Source of the DNA: Flavihumibacter solisilvae
GTDB taxonomy: Bacteria; Bacteroidota; Bacteroidia; Chitinophagales; Chitinophagaceae
DNA: 64,000 nt
NCBI RefSeq assembly: GCF_000814475.1
Contig: NZ_JSVC01000010.1
Coordinates: forward strand, 158,162-222,161
Direction: 5' to 3'
The notes under the pieces were generated by a model that saw nothing but the letters and a program-made list of their open reading frames with translations, was not told where the DNA came from and did not search any database. Below are positions 44,101 through 52,099 of the stretch, in pieces (positions within the stretch are counted from its first letter, which is position 1; every line of letters begins with the position of its first letter). The position numbers and the translations under genes are program-made.

Positions 44101-44523
44101 GGGCTGTCCTTTTTCATCTGTAACCGTACCTGTAATTACGGCCAGTACAGATTCTGCTCCACGCGTTTTTAACACGACCAGGTAGTTGTCGAGCAGCTCG
44201 TAGGTAAGTGCCGTGTTCTCCAGCAGCCTGTTGAGCACGTTGACAACTTCTTCGTTGTTGGCGCTGACGTCAACAAGGGACTGCGTCCCCATCAAAGCCT
44301 GGTTATAAAGGAAACGGTAACTGCTTTTTCTTTCGATCGCGGACAGTGCCTTCTTCATTTCAACGCCGTCCAGTTTCAGTGTTATCCTGGTCTGAGAATA
44401 CACCCCCGCGGAAACCTGTAAGCAGCCGATTAACAGCAGTAAGGTGGTTATTTTCATAATTCTGACAGTCAATCGCATTATGGGACTGTGATACACAGCT
44501 CTCCCAAGTGCATTTTTTTTCAT
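41191..44523 (-). CDS. SusC/RagA family TonB-linked outer-membrane transporter with STN domain
   Basis: 1110 residues. Signal segment up to about residue 44 (LLIGCLQVSAGVYSQ). STN domain (about 47-118), then a carboxypeptidase-regulatory-like domain (about 128-205, ITGTVTDEKGQPLPGATV), TonB plug (about 215-335) and a long beta-barrel ending YNFGLNVTF with a C-terminal Phe. The STN domain contacts the FecR-type anti-sigma factor across the periplasm, so substrate binding can switch on the ECF sigma factor encoded just upstream. TonB energy drives import of oligosaccharides. It is the first structural gene of the locus, 10 bp before susD. Confidence 0.95.
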   Translation of the reverse strand: MKKNALGRAVYHSPIMRLTVRIMKITTLLLLIGCLQVSAGVYSQTRITLKLDGVEMKKALSAIERKSSYRFLYNQALMGTQSLVDVSANNEEVVNVLNRLLENTALTYELLDNYLVVLKTRGAESVLAVITGTVTDEKGQPLPGATVKVKGSSTGTSTDANGKFSLNVPDDAVLEITYVGYETAEVPVAGKTDISISLKPSSQLQDQVVVVGYGTQRKLDVTGAVTQLKGDELAKQPAINPVSSLQGKVAGVQITNRGAPGSSPQIRIRGLGTVYGDPNPLYVVDGVWFTDISFLNPNDIESLSILKDASAQSIYGIRAANGVVLITTKKGRSGKPVINYNGYVGWSKITNQIDLANGNEFATMANELLQINTKNPDTSLVDASQFGKGTEWYNQILRNALITSHQISVSGGADRTTYSFSLGYLRQDGLVETNKFERFTAKLQTDFTVTKDLKVGYTVTASANQTDSVPESIFRELYTAAPIVPVYYSDGSYGDPSDFNLGDGANFNPQVTIDYNDQKSKFSRVTGSMYAELKFLKNFTFRTSLGGEYGQYEFQGYTPVYAATLKQRNTTSRLNVGRTEIRNWIIENTLTYDRKFGDHSVKALVGQGAQRNQWYRLTASALNVPNTSDGDRYLTLGDPATRFIDDDGDLYTVASYFGRVNYAFKSRYLVNASIRADGSSKFFGDDRWAYLPSVGVGWVITEESFMDDQEIFNNLKLRGSWGKIGNASVPTNISVLRVNQDPYLTAIFNGQLYTGASITTVVPPTTVWEKGVGTDIGIEASLLKSRLSVEVDWYNRETEDAIFPIPILSSVGTTGAQILGNQATFRNRGWEFTVNWRDGIGKDVSYTVGANLSINDNEVTSTITGKNPIFAGGGASTGGALATRTVVGRPIGEFYGYQTDGIFQNQAEINNSAQPTAAPGDFRFKDLSGPQGKPDGVIDALDRVPIGNPNPKYYYGINTTWNYKNWDLQLDFQGVAGVDIYNANLAIRYGNENFTKEFYDNRWHGEGTSNKWPSANIGGGENYRPNSFFVESGAYFRVRNAQLGYTINPDVTGRWKISRVRVYANAQNPFNFFSYRGINPELGGTPIDAGIDNNVYPLFATYNFGLNVTF

Positions 44524-44594
44524 ATTTTGAGCAATTAGGGTTAACGAAAAGGTTCTTCAACCATCGCAATGTTGAGCGGGACCTGTTTACTCCG

Positions 44595-44621
44595 GACGGG
44601 GTATGTTGGCGCATCCCCGTC
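44595..44621. promoter_or_regulatory. Hairpin in the fecR-susC intergenic leader
   Basis: Minus strand: GACGGGGATG, loop CGCCAA, CAT-a-CCCCGTC, a 10-bp stem with one bulged base about 72 bp upstream of the susC ATG and 66 bp after the fecR stop. The T-tract (44622-44626) is on the plus-strand side, so it does not terminate fecR transcription. It may protect or pause the susC leader. Confidence 0.45.
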
Positions 44622-44686
44622 TTTTTAAACAATGTTTTTTTCTAATCAGGTGCTGTCGATTTTCATTAGCAGATTTTTTAGTTGGT

Positions 44687-45823
44687 TTATTTGAATAAGT
44701 AGACTTTGTTTCCTTCAATCCTGTACCGGAACGGACTCACGATCTGTAATGCGTCAAGGGCCTGCTGCAGTGTTTCCGTTTTAAAAATTCCGGTCAGCCG
44801 CTCTTTTTGTAATCCTTCATCGTTGAAGCTGATCTCCACCCCGAACCAGCGCTCCATCCGCAATGCAAGCTCAGCAAATGATTCATCGCGGAAGATGAGC
44901 TTGTTGTCCATCCATGAGGTTTCCAGGATGGTGCTGTCCGAGGGCCAGTAATTGATCCGGTCTATTACCACAAGGGGTTCTGCTTTCCTGGCAGCTTTGT
45001 GTACAATGTCCTTTACCTGCGTGGCACCCGGATCATTATTTACAACCAATTTCTCATTTGGTTTCAACAGGATCTTTTCTTCCGGCCTTTCGTGGATCCT
45101 CACTTCAATACTCCCCCTGATCAGGCTGGCTTCGGTTGTCTTGTCGCCGGGGTAGGATCTCACATTAAAAGCAGTTCCCAGTACCCGGATATCGATCTGG
45201 CTTGTATGGATTATAAAGGGTTGGGACGGATCCTTTACCACATCAAAATATGCTTCGCCTGTAAGTGTCGCTTCACGCTTTTCCTGGCCAAAGTCCTTAT
45301 TGTAAACAAGTTTGCTGCCTGCATTTAACCAAACCTGTGTACCGTCGGGAAGAACTGTCTTTGATTTCGAACCGTTGCCTGTAGAAACCTCGCTGGTGGG
45401 AACTGTGTATGTGCCCTGATTTCCTGGTCCTGAAGATGATTGCCTGTCCCTGCCAGTATTCAAGAACCATACCGCTGCCACTGCAAGAAGCAGGCAGGAA
45501 ATTGTCGCCCATAAAAGTTTCCGGTTCCGCGAAGGCTGGGGAGTTGTTTCCTCTTCCGCTGCAGTGAATTCAATGCCTGCATCTTCAGCAGGTGAATTGA
45601 AATCAACACTCATGGCCGCCATCCTGTTCAGGTGCCGGTCATACGCCGCTGTGGGATCGTCGTTATGCGGGGGATGATAATGCCAGAGATCTGTGATCGT
45701 CTGTAACGGATAATGCATTTCGGGCTGCTGGCGTAGCAGTTCGGTCAACTCGTCCAGTTCGGGAAGTGAAGCTTCACCGGAGAGTTTTTTTGCCAATAGT
45801 TCCCATAGCCTGTCGAGCGGCAT
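44687..45823 (-). CDS. FecR family anti-sigma factor
   Basis: 378 residues. Cytoplasmic N-terminal part (about 1-100), one membrane helix (about 103-122, ATISCLLLAVAAVWFL), a FecR domain (about 145-245, VPTSEVSTGNGSKSKTVLPD, GEAYFDVVKDPSQPFIIHT and VLGTAFNVRSYPGD) and a DUF4974 C-terminal domain (about 305-375, ILETSWMDNKLIFRDESF). It holds the ECF sigma factor inactive until the STN domain of SusC signals substrate. Encoded 94 bp after the sigma gene. Confidence 0.95.
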   Translation of the reverse strand: MPLDRLWELLAKKLSGEASLPELDELTELLRQQPEMHYPLQTITDLWHYHPPHNDDPTAAYDRHLNRMAAMSVDFNSPAEDAGIEFTAAEEETTPQPSRNRKLLWATISCLLLAVAAVWFLNTGRDRQSSSGPGNQGTYTVPTSEVSTGNGSKSKTVLPDGTQVWLNAGSKLVYNKDFGQEKREATLTGEAYFDVVKDPSQPFIIHTSQIDIRVLGTAFNVRSYPGDKTTEASLIRGSIEVRIHERPEEKILLKPNEKLVVNNDPGATQVKDIVHKAARKAEPLVVIDRINYWPSDSTILETSWMDNKLIFRDESFAELALRMERWFGVEISFNDEGLQKERLTGIFKTETLQQALDALQIVSPFRYRIEGNKVYLFK

Positions 45824-45917
45824 GCAGTCCGTTTGAACCTAAGACACGGGTTTAGGGCTTATACCCCTAAAGAAGTGAAAATTAAAATTGAAAATTATAA
45901 AAGGGGCGACCTGCGGG

Positions 45918-46502
45918 TTACTGGCGACTTTTCAGTTTGAAGGTGCGGCGCACGTCGAAGACGATGGCCTGGCCGATCTTTTTAAGGGCGATGGTCATCT
46001 GCGCTTCAACAGTCTTGACCGAAATGTTGAGAACTTCGGCTACTTCGCGGTATTTGAATTCGTCCTCACGTACAAGCTTAAAGATCAGCCGGCAACGGGA
46101 GGGCAGTTTGAGGATGGCATCATTGATCCGCCTTTTCATTTCGGCCGTGATCAGCAGCCTTTCCGGATCCATATAAACAGCAGCATGCTCTATCGGGAGC
46201 TCATCGATATCGGTGGTGTGAATCCTGTTCTGGCGGGAAATATAATTCAGGGTAATGTTGCGCGTGGCAGAATAGAGATACACACGGAGGTTGGTGATTC
46301 CTTCCAGCCGTTTCCGCTTCTCCCAGATATTAATGAACACATCTGAAACCACTTCCTCCGCCTGTTGCCTGGATCGGATGAATCCCATGGAAAACTGCAG
46401 CAGGGGATTATAGAAAGCCTGGAACAGTTCCCTGTAGGCTTGCTGGTCATCGTACCGGGCGATGCGTTCTTTCAGGAATTGTATTCTGGCAGGCGCAATC
46501 AT
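45918..46502 (-). CDS. ECF RNA polymerase sigma-70 factor, Bacteroidota type
   Basis: 194 residues. Region 2 (about 20-90) has YRELFQAFYNPLLQFSMGFI and EVVSDVFINIWEKRKRLEG; region 4 (about 125-185) has LPSRCRLIFKLVREDEFKYR and VLNISVKTVEAQMTIAL. It directs RNA polymerase to its own promoters, expected upstream of susC and of itself, when released from the FecR partner. First gene of the locus, divergent from a tRNA gene. Confidence 0.93.
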   Translation of the reverse strand: MIAPARIQFLKERIARYDDQQAYRELFQAFYNPLLQFSMGFIRSRQQAEEVVSDVFINIWEKRKRLEGITNLRVYLYSATRNITLNYISRQNRIHTTDIDELPIEHAAVYMDPERLLITAEMKRRINDAILKLPSRCRLIFKLVREDEFKYREVAEVLNISVKTVEAQMTIALKKIGQAIVFDVRRTFKLKSRQ

Positions 46503-46619
46503 AAAAACGGAAGAGATGTATCCCTTTAAACAATGAATTTAAAAAGAATGCTGCATCCCCAAATCATTTTTGCAATCGCGCTGAAAATCCACCGTCTTTT
46601 TCTATTTTTGCAACCCGTC

Positions 46620-46693
46620 GGACCCTTAGCTCAGTTGGTTAGAGCATCTGACTCATAATCAGAGGGTCGCTGGTTCGAGCCCGGCAGGGTCCA
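46620..46693 (+). tRNA. tRNA with anticodon CAU (tRNA-Met or lysidine-type tRNA-Ile2)
   Basis: 74 nt; acceptor stem GGACCCT/AGGGTCC with discriminator A, D-arm with GGTTAG, anticodon stem TCTGA/TCAGA around the loop CTCATAA, T-arm GCTGG-TTCGAGC-CCGGC. CCA is not encoded. The CAU anticodon reads AUG, or AUA if modified to lysidine by TilS. C4-G69, C5-G68 and the TTAGCTCAG body resemble E. coli tRNA-Ile2 more than elongator tRNA-Met, so Ile2 is a serious alternative. TATTTTTG at 46603-46610 is a plausible -7 box, 9 bp upstream. Confidence 0.9.
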
Positions 46694-46779
46694 CAAAGGC
46701 GAAACGCAGTCACCAGGCGCGTTTCGCTTTTTTTATTCTGTATCATTGAATTGACGATATTCGGAATATATTGTATTTA

Positions 46780-47628
46780 ATGAGAGACCTGGTTAAAGTA
46801 TTATTGTTCCTTCCCCTGTCTGCCTGTAGCCAGGTCCAACAATCATCTTCACTCGAAAACGCGCTGCAAAACGGCTGGCAGTCGAGCCGTGACGTTCCGG
46901 CCCCCGGAAGGTCATACGCGCCTTTTGAATTGGTTGAAGGATCGGAACCATGGTCGCACGAGATCCAGTCCACCATCACCCGTTCAGGCAAATCTGCGTG
47001 GAAAATGGAGGTGAGGCCGGGCGACCGTGAGGTGTTCTTTGGTTCTTACCGCGCTGAAATAACTTTGACATCGAAGGCGTCAGCCCAGACCTACAGGCCA
47101 AATGCCTTGCGGTTGTCGACCTACGTGCCCTCAGGGGTCTGGGCGGATAGTCCGTTGCCAGAATGTTTCCCCTTCCAGGCCCATCCTTACTCACCTGTGT
47201 ATGATGCCGGTTCTGCATCGCTTTATATCGAGGTCAAAGACGGGCAGTACAATGCCAGGATCATTCACACCAACGGCAACACGACACCCGGATCAACAGA
47301 GGTTATCACCACCATCCCGATCGGGCCGGTAGAGCGCGATACCTGGGTCGACTGGGTGGTATTCTACGAACCCAAAGCGACTCCTGACGGCCGGGTAATT
47401 ATCTGGCGCAGGGTCAAGGGAGTCGATAACGACTACAAGAAAGTTGTGGACTATACCGGCAGGACATTACACGGCTGGTCGCAATGGCCCTACTTCAAAG
47501 CCGGGATCTACTGGTGGAACAGGCCGGCGACCGGTCCTGATTCCCTGGTCCGCAGGGCTTATATTGATATGATCGCATTTGGCAGGACAACAGAAGCAAA
47601 GGTCCTGGGTCAGTACAGGCTGGATTGA
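46780..47628 (+). CDS. Lipoprotein of the heparin lyase I-like (PF14099) polysaccharide lyase family
   Basis: 282 residues from the ATG at 46780, chosen because it begins the lipoprotein signal (MRDLVKVLLFLPLSACSQ, lipid Cys about 16). The mature part is a beta-jelly-roll: SYAPFELVEGSEPWSHEIQS, SGKSAWKMEVRPGD, YRAEITLTS, LYIEVKDGQYNARI and WPYFKAGIYWWN, the last being typical of PF14099 lyases (alginate, glucuronan, heparin). These cut uronic-acid polysaccharides by beta-elimination. No SusCD or partner hydrolase lies beside it, so it is a lone gene next to the tRNA. Substrate unknown. Confidence 0.7.
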   Translation: MRDLVKVLLFLPLSACSQVQQSSSLENALQNGWQSSRDVPAPGRSYAPFELVEGSEPWSHEIQSTITRSGKSAWKMEVRPGDREVFFGSYRAEITLTSKASAQTYRPNALRLSTYVPSGVWADSPLPECFPFQAHPYSPVYDAGSASLYIEVKDGQYNARIIHTNGNTTPGSTEVITTIPIGPVERDTWVDWVVFYEPKATPDGRVIIWRRVKGVDNDYKKVVDYTGRTLHGWSQWPYFKAGIYWWNRPATGPDSLVRRAYIDMIAFGRTTEAKVLGQYRLD

Positions 47629-47732
47629 ATGCCGACACGCATACCATTTTGTGGGTAATCAGCGGATTTAATTGTCGCTTTCCCTTAATTGGCCTATTTT
47701 TTTCTTTCATATTGCATTGATCTTCAAATCCG

Positions 47733-50702
47733 ATGACGACCATCAGCCTGATTCCACCCGGATTGCCAAAACGCTATTTCCGCTTGCGACTGCTTGCAGC
47801 CGTAATCGTGCTGGCAGCTGCAATCTCCATTCTCAATAGCTTTCAGCTGTTCGATTCAGGGCTGGTGAAACGCTTCAGTGAGAACCGGCTGCATTTCTCC
47901 ATCCTGCTGGTGCTGACCGGGCTGCTGCTCATTTTACAACCTTTAAAAACGAAGATCAGTCAACTGGTGCCTTATTATATCGGCGGAATGCTGGTCAGTA
48001 TCCCGGCATTTGCACCCGGTGACGCCACTTCCTTTTATTTCCTGGTATGCGGGGTGGCGATATTGCTGATGGAAAGCCATACCCGGTTACTCCATTATGC
48101 CGCCCAGGTATTGCTGATTTTTGCCGCAACGGTTGCATACCTGGTTGTCCTCACCTTTATATATGACCTGAGTGGCCCGCGAACTACCAACAGCCTGGTC
48201 TTTATGGCGCCGTCGACAGCCATCGCATTGCTGTCGCTTAGCCTGGGCATCCTGCTGCAGAACCCGGATAAAGGAGGAATGAAAAACCTTTCCGGCTCTT
48301 ATGCCGGCAGTGTTACGTTCCGCATTCTCTGGCCCGCTGCGGTACTTATACCCACGATCCTCGGGACCGTGCGGTTGCTGGGCCACCGGTACGGGTACTA
48401 TACCAATGAATCCGGAATTGCCCTTTTTGCCGTGGGCACCATCCTGGTGTTCCTGGGCTTCCTTTATTATACTTCGCTGGACCTGAACCGGCGCGATGAA
48501 CTGCGGATCAAAATGGAACAATCGCTCCAGCGGCGGGAAGATGAGCTTCAGGCAGTGTTTGCCAATGCGCCTGATGCGGTGATTGTGATGGACAGCAATG
48601 GCCTGGTGGTAAAATGGAACCCAGCGGCGGAGAAGATCTTCGGCTGGACCGCCACAGAAGTAACCGGCAAACTCCTTATTGAAACCATTATTCCGCCCGA
48701 TTACCGTTCTGCACACCAGGCAGGACTTGAGCGGTACCTGCAGACCGGTGAAAGCAGGATTTCTTACCGGACCATCGAAATGCCTGCGTTGCGCAAAGAC
48801 GGTGAACTAACGGAAATAAGCATGCGAATCACGCCTTACACCTTACATGGCAGGCCTTACTTCGTGGGATTCCTTCGTGATGTTTCCGAAATCAAAAAAA
48901 CCGAACGCAAGCGGTTGTTTGCCGAACAGAAATTTACCGGCCTCTTTGAATCGGCACCCGACGCCACATTTATCACCAATCAACAGGGACTCATTTTATC
49001 CGCGAACCAGCAGTCCACCGAGTTATTCGGCCTCTCTGCCCGGCAACTGACAGGCAGGAAGGTCGGCACCTTAGTTGAAGCCGACTTTACCAATCTGTAT
49101 AACGAACGGCGATCCTCACCCGAATACGACGGCAGGGATTTCAGGATCGTATTCGAATCAAAGGCCATTGTTCCGGGCAACAGGGCGATACCTGTCGAGA
49201 TCAGCCTGTCGGCATTTTATTCCGATGAAGGCGTACTCTTTTCCAGTGCCATCCGCGACATTACGCACCGCAAGGCCAATGAAGCCAAACTCAATGCCTT
49301 CAACCGCGAACTAAGCCGGCAGATCAAAGAAAAAACCCGTGAGCTCGACGATGTGCTCGAGCGACTGACCGATGCATTCATCGGACTGGACCATGAATAC
49401 CGCTATACCTACCTCAACCGCAAAGCCGGGGAGCTGATCCAAAAGGAACCCGTGGACCTCATCGGCAAAAAGGTCTGGGAAGTATTCCCGGAAGCCATGG
49501 GAACCGGAACCTACAATGCAATGGTATCGGCCATGGCCAGCCAGCAGTACACGACCAATATTGATTACATTGAACCCCTGGACCTCTGGCAGGAAAATCA
49601 TATCTATCCTTCACCGGAAGGACTATCAATGTTCATCCGCAACATCACGGCTACAAAACGAACTGAAAGGGCACTTGAGCAAAGCATCAACCGCTATCAC
49701 ACTTTCGTGGAAGAAGGCGTAGACGCCATCATGGTGTTCTCACCGAAAGAGGGCCGGTATTCAGATGTGAACCGGAAAGCGAGTGCGCTTCTGGGTTATA
49801 GCCGGGAAGAATTACTGCAGATGCATCCCCAGCAATTACTATTCGATAATGATGGCGAACCATTACGAACCATCGGGCTCGCTATGGGGGAATCAGTGAC
49901 TGCAGAAAGAATGCTGCGACGCAAGGATGGAAAAGGAATTGAAGTAGAGACGTCTGCGACGAAACTCTCAGACGGAAGCATTCTTGCATTTGTGCGGGAC
50001 ATTACGGAAAGAAAACACGCTGAAAGGGAATTGCTCCGGCTCACCGATGAACTGCGAACCCTGACCGGCCACCTCCAGAATATCCGGGAAGAAGAGCGGA
50101 TCCATATCGCAAGGGAGATCCATGATGAACTGGGTCAGCTGATGACAGTAATGAAAATGGATATAGGCTGGCTGAAGAAGCACCTCCAGTACCAGGAGTC
50201 GGATAAGATCGGTCTTAAACTCGAAGACATCTTATCAACGGTTGATATAACGATAAAGACCATCCGAAAAATTGCTTCCGAACTTCGGCCGAGCCTGCTC
50301 GATGATATTGGCCTGGTGGCTGCCATTGAGTGGCACCTCACGGAGTTCAGCAACCGCACGGGTATCAACACGGGGATTACACTGGATGAGCCGGGACCGG
50401 AACTTCCGGACCAGGTTAAAACAAGCCTTTTCCGGATAGTACAGGAAGCACTCACGAACGTTGCGCGGCATTCGCAGGCATCAAAAGTTGATGTTTCACT
50501 TGCGCGTGATAATGGGAATCTCGTACTAACGGTGCGCGATAATGGAACGGGTTTTGATGCTAACAGGGAGAGCCGGACCCTGGGAATACTCGGCATGAAA
50601 GAAAGGGCACTGATGATTGGCGCAGCGTATTCGGTGGAGAGTAAAAAAGGCGAAGGAACCATAGTAACGATTAGTTACCCGGTGGACAATCAAAGGGAAT
50701 AA
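47733..50702 (+). CDS. Membrane PAS-domain sensor histidine kinase
   Basis: 989 residues. An N-terminal block of about eight membrane helices (about 18-265) could be a sensor domain. PAS modules follow at about 270-385, 390-510, 530-640 and 650-765. The HisKA_3 box reads AREIHDELGQLMTV with the phospho-His at about 797. The ATPase domain (about 890-985) has EALTNVARHSQAS and DNGTGFDANR, GILGMKER. It partners the NarL-type regulator 11 bp downstream. The membrane signal is unknown; the PAS repeats may bind internal ligands. Same kinase class as the 16376-20608 protein, but that one is soluble. Confidence 0.93.
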   Translation: MTTISLIPPGLPKRYFRLRLLAAVIVLAAAISILNSFQLFDSGLVKRFSENRLHFSILLVLTGLLLILQPLKTKISQLVPYYIGGMLVSIPAFAPGDATSFYFLVCGVAILLMESHTRLLHYAAQVLLIFAATVAYLVVLTFIYDLSGPRTTNSLVFMAPSTAIALLSLSLGILLQNPDKGGMKNLSGSYAGSVTFRILWPAAVLIPTILGTVRLLGHRYGYYTNESGIALFAVGTILVFLGFLYYTSLDLNRRDELRIKMEQSLQRREDELQAVFANAPDAVIVMDSNGLVVKWNPAAEKIFGWTATEVTGKLLIETIIPPDYRSAHQAGLERYLQTGESRISYRTIEMPALRKDGELTEISMRITPYTLHGRPYFVGFLRDVSEIKKTERKRLFAEQKFTGLFESAPDATFITNQQGLILSANQQSTELFGLSARQLTGRKVGTLVEADFTNLYNERRSSPEYDGRDFRIVFESKAIVPGNRAIPVEISLSAFYSDEGVLFSSAIRDITHRKANEAKLNAFNRELSRQIKEKTRELDDVLERLTDAFIGLDHEYRYTYLNRKAGELIQKEPVDLIGKKVWEVFPEAMGTGTYNAMVSAMASQQYTTNIDYIEPLDLWQENHIYPSPEGLSMFIRNITATKRTERALEQSINRYHTFVEEGVDAIMVFSPKEGRYSDVNRKASALLGYSREELLQMHPQQLLFDNDGEPLRTIGLAMGESVTAERMLRRKDGKGIEVETSATKLSDGSILAFVRDITERKHAERELLRLTDELRTLTGHLQNIREEERIHIAREIHDELGQLMTVMKMDIGWLKKHLQYQESDKIGLKLEDILSTVDITIKTIRKIASELRPSLLDDIGLVAAIEWHLTEFSNRTGINTGITLDEPGPELPDQVKTSLFRIVQEALTNVARHSQASKVDVSLARDNGNLVLTVRDNGTGFDANRESRTLGILGMKERALMIGAAYSVESKKGEGTIVTISYPVDNQRE

Positions 50703-50713
50703 TTACATACGAT

Positions 50714-51343
50714 ATGCTGAAAATTTTAATAGCCGACGATCATGCGATTGTAAGAAAGGGACTAAGACAGATTATCCTCGAAGAATACCCGGCCGCTTTT
50801 ATCGGGGAAGCTTCAGAAGCAGCGACACTGATCCACGAAGTGATGAACCAGCGTTGGGATGTGGTGATCTGCGACATGAACATGCCGGGCAGGAGCGGGC
50901 TCGATGCCCTTGGACAGATCAAGCAGGTAAACCCTACATTGCCTGTACTGATCATGAGCATGTATCCCGAAAACCAGTATGCGATCAGGGTGCTCAAGGC
51001 CGGGGCGGCGGGATACCTCAGTAAAGACTCCGTTCATGAAGACCTGGTCAAAGCCATCCAGATGGTATTGAAGGGAAGGAAATACATTACCCCGGGTATC
51101 GCCGAACAACTCGCCGACAGTGTGCACCGGAATGACAGGAAGATGCCGCACGAAACGCTCTCCGACCGCGAGTTCGATGTATTCAAGCTCCTTGCATCGG
51201 GCAAATCAGTCTCACAGATTGCGGAAGAGATCTCGCTAGGCGTAACAACGGTAAGCACATACAGGGCCCGCATTCTCCAGAAGATGAATCTTCCCAATAA
51301 TGCGGGCATCATTAAATATGCGATGGAACATAACCTGTTCTGA
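50714..51343 (+). CDS. NarL/FixJ-type response regulator
   Basis: 209 residues. Receiver domain (about 2-118) with ILIADDHAIV, the phosphoacceptor Asp at about residue 54 (VVICDMNMPGR) and Lys in YLSKDS. LuxR-type HTH (about 143-205; LSDREFDVFKLLASGKSVS, LGVTTVSTYRARILQKMN). It starts 11 bp after the kinase stop, and HisKA_3 kinases signal to NarL-type regulators, so the pair is cognate. A perfect inverted repeat lies 11 bp after its stop codon. Confidence 0.93.
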   Translation: MLKILIADDHAIVRKGLRQIILEEYPAAFIGEASEAATLIHEVMNQRWDVVICDMNMPGRSGLDALGQIKQVNPTLPVLIMSMYPENQYAIRVLKAGAAGYLSKDSVHEDLVKAIQMVLKGRKYITPGIAEQLADSVHRNDRKMPHETLSDREFDVFKLLASGKSVSQIAEEISLGVTTVSTYRARILQKMNLPNNAGIIKYAMEHNLF

Positions 51344-51353
51344 CAACAGGATA

Positions 51354-51375
51354 CATGTAGTACTAATACTACATG
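51354..51375. promoter_or_regulatory. Perfect inverted repeat upstream of the lone receiver gene
   Basis: CATGTAGTA-CTAA-TACTACATG, 9-bp arms. It lies 57 bp before the ATG at 51432 and is a good candidate for a dimeric regulator site (possibly the NarL-type protein encoded just upstream). A related repeat with the GTAG...CTAC core follows the receiver gene. Confidence 0.5.
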
Positions 51376-51431
51376 CGTTACATCCAGCGGGCTACAAACT
51401 GAAAGGATGATTGTGATTATTTTCATCTGTT

Positions 51432-51791
51432 ATGCCCCGAATCTTAATTGCCGATGACCACCAGGCCATGAGACAGGCCCTGCTGCAAATGCTGCAGGAA
51501 GAATTTCCAGGCGTTTATACCGAGCCGGTAGAAGATACCGAGAACCTGGTGAGGCTGGCGCTGGAAGCAGATTGGGATATCATCATCTCAGACCTGGCCA
51601 TGCCCGGCGGCGGCGGCATGATGGCCCTGCAGCAGATCAAGGCCCAAAAGCCATCTGTTCCCTTCATTATGATCAGTACACATGCTGCCGACCAGTATGA
51701 AGAGCATACCCTGAGAGCCGGGGCCGACCATTTTATCAGCAAGGAAGACCTGATGGTCAACCTTCCTGAGCTCCTGCACCGGCTGTTGTAG
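51432..51791 (+). CDS. Stand-alone response regulator receiver protein
   Basis: 119 residues, a single receiver domain without any output domain. ILIADDHQAM holds the acidic pocket, Asp at about 54 in IIISDLAMPGGG is the phosphoacceptor, ISTHA gives the Ser/Thr and FISKEDL the Lys, so it should be phosphorylatable. The unusual Gly run GGGG follows the phospho-Asp loop. It could act as a phosphate sink or competitor for the kinase at 47733-50702, or be the truncated relic of a NarL-type protein. It resembles the neighbour's receiver, pointing to duplication. Confidence 0.88.
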   Translation: MPRILIADDHQAMRQALLQMLQEEFPGVYTEPVEDTENLVRLALEADWDIIISDLAMPGGGGMMALQQIKAQKPSVPFIMISTHAADQYEEHTLRAGADHFISKEDLMVNLPELLHRLL

Positions 51792-51805
51792 GAATTCTAC
51801 TACAG
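51783..51805. promoter_or_regulatory. Imperfect inverted repeat at the end of the lone receiver gene
   Basis: CTGTTGTAG-GAATT-CTACTACAG, 9-bp arms with one mismatch, overlapping the stop codon at 51789-51791. It shares GTAG...CTAC with 51354-51375. It could be a second regulator site or a weak hairpin. The stretch 51806-51970 shows no gene or other structure. Confidence 0.35.
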
Positions 51806-51970
51806 TCAATGCAAAGAATAAAGGACAGCCCAATCAGAGCTGCGTCTATTTTCTTCCCGCCTTCCCTGCCGTTACTTTGCATCATCACACGACGATAACC
51901 CTTCAACGATATTTTCCCTGTGAGAGCCAAGACCCTGTTTTAACCCACCCTGACAGCCGTAGAAATTTAT

Positions 51971-52003
51971 TTTGATCCGTACCCCCCACCCCCCTTATTT
52001 TTG
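51971..52003 (+). promoter_or_regulatory. Promoter upstream of the outer-membrane barrel gene
   Basis: TTTG (51971-51974), 21-bp spacer containing a C-rich run, TATTTTTG (51996-52003). A G-run and T-run (GGGGG-TTTTTT, 52020-52030) follows and could pair with the C-run as a terminator-like fold. A second exact -7 match, TAGTTTTG, lies at 52076-52083, 16 bp before the ATG at 52100. Confidence 0.5.
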
Positions 52004-52099
52004 CGTCTTCGCAGAATGCGGGGGTTTTTTAATTATTATTAACAGTATGGGCTGCGGCTGATGCGCATGTACCAATAGTTTTGTTCTTTATCAACTAAT

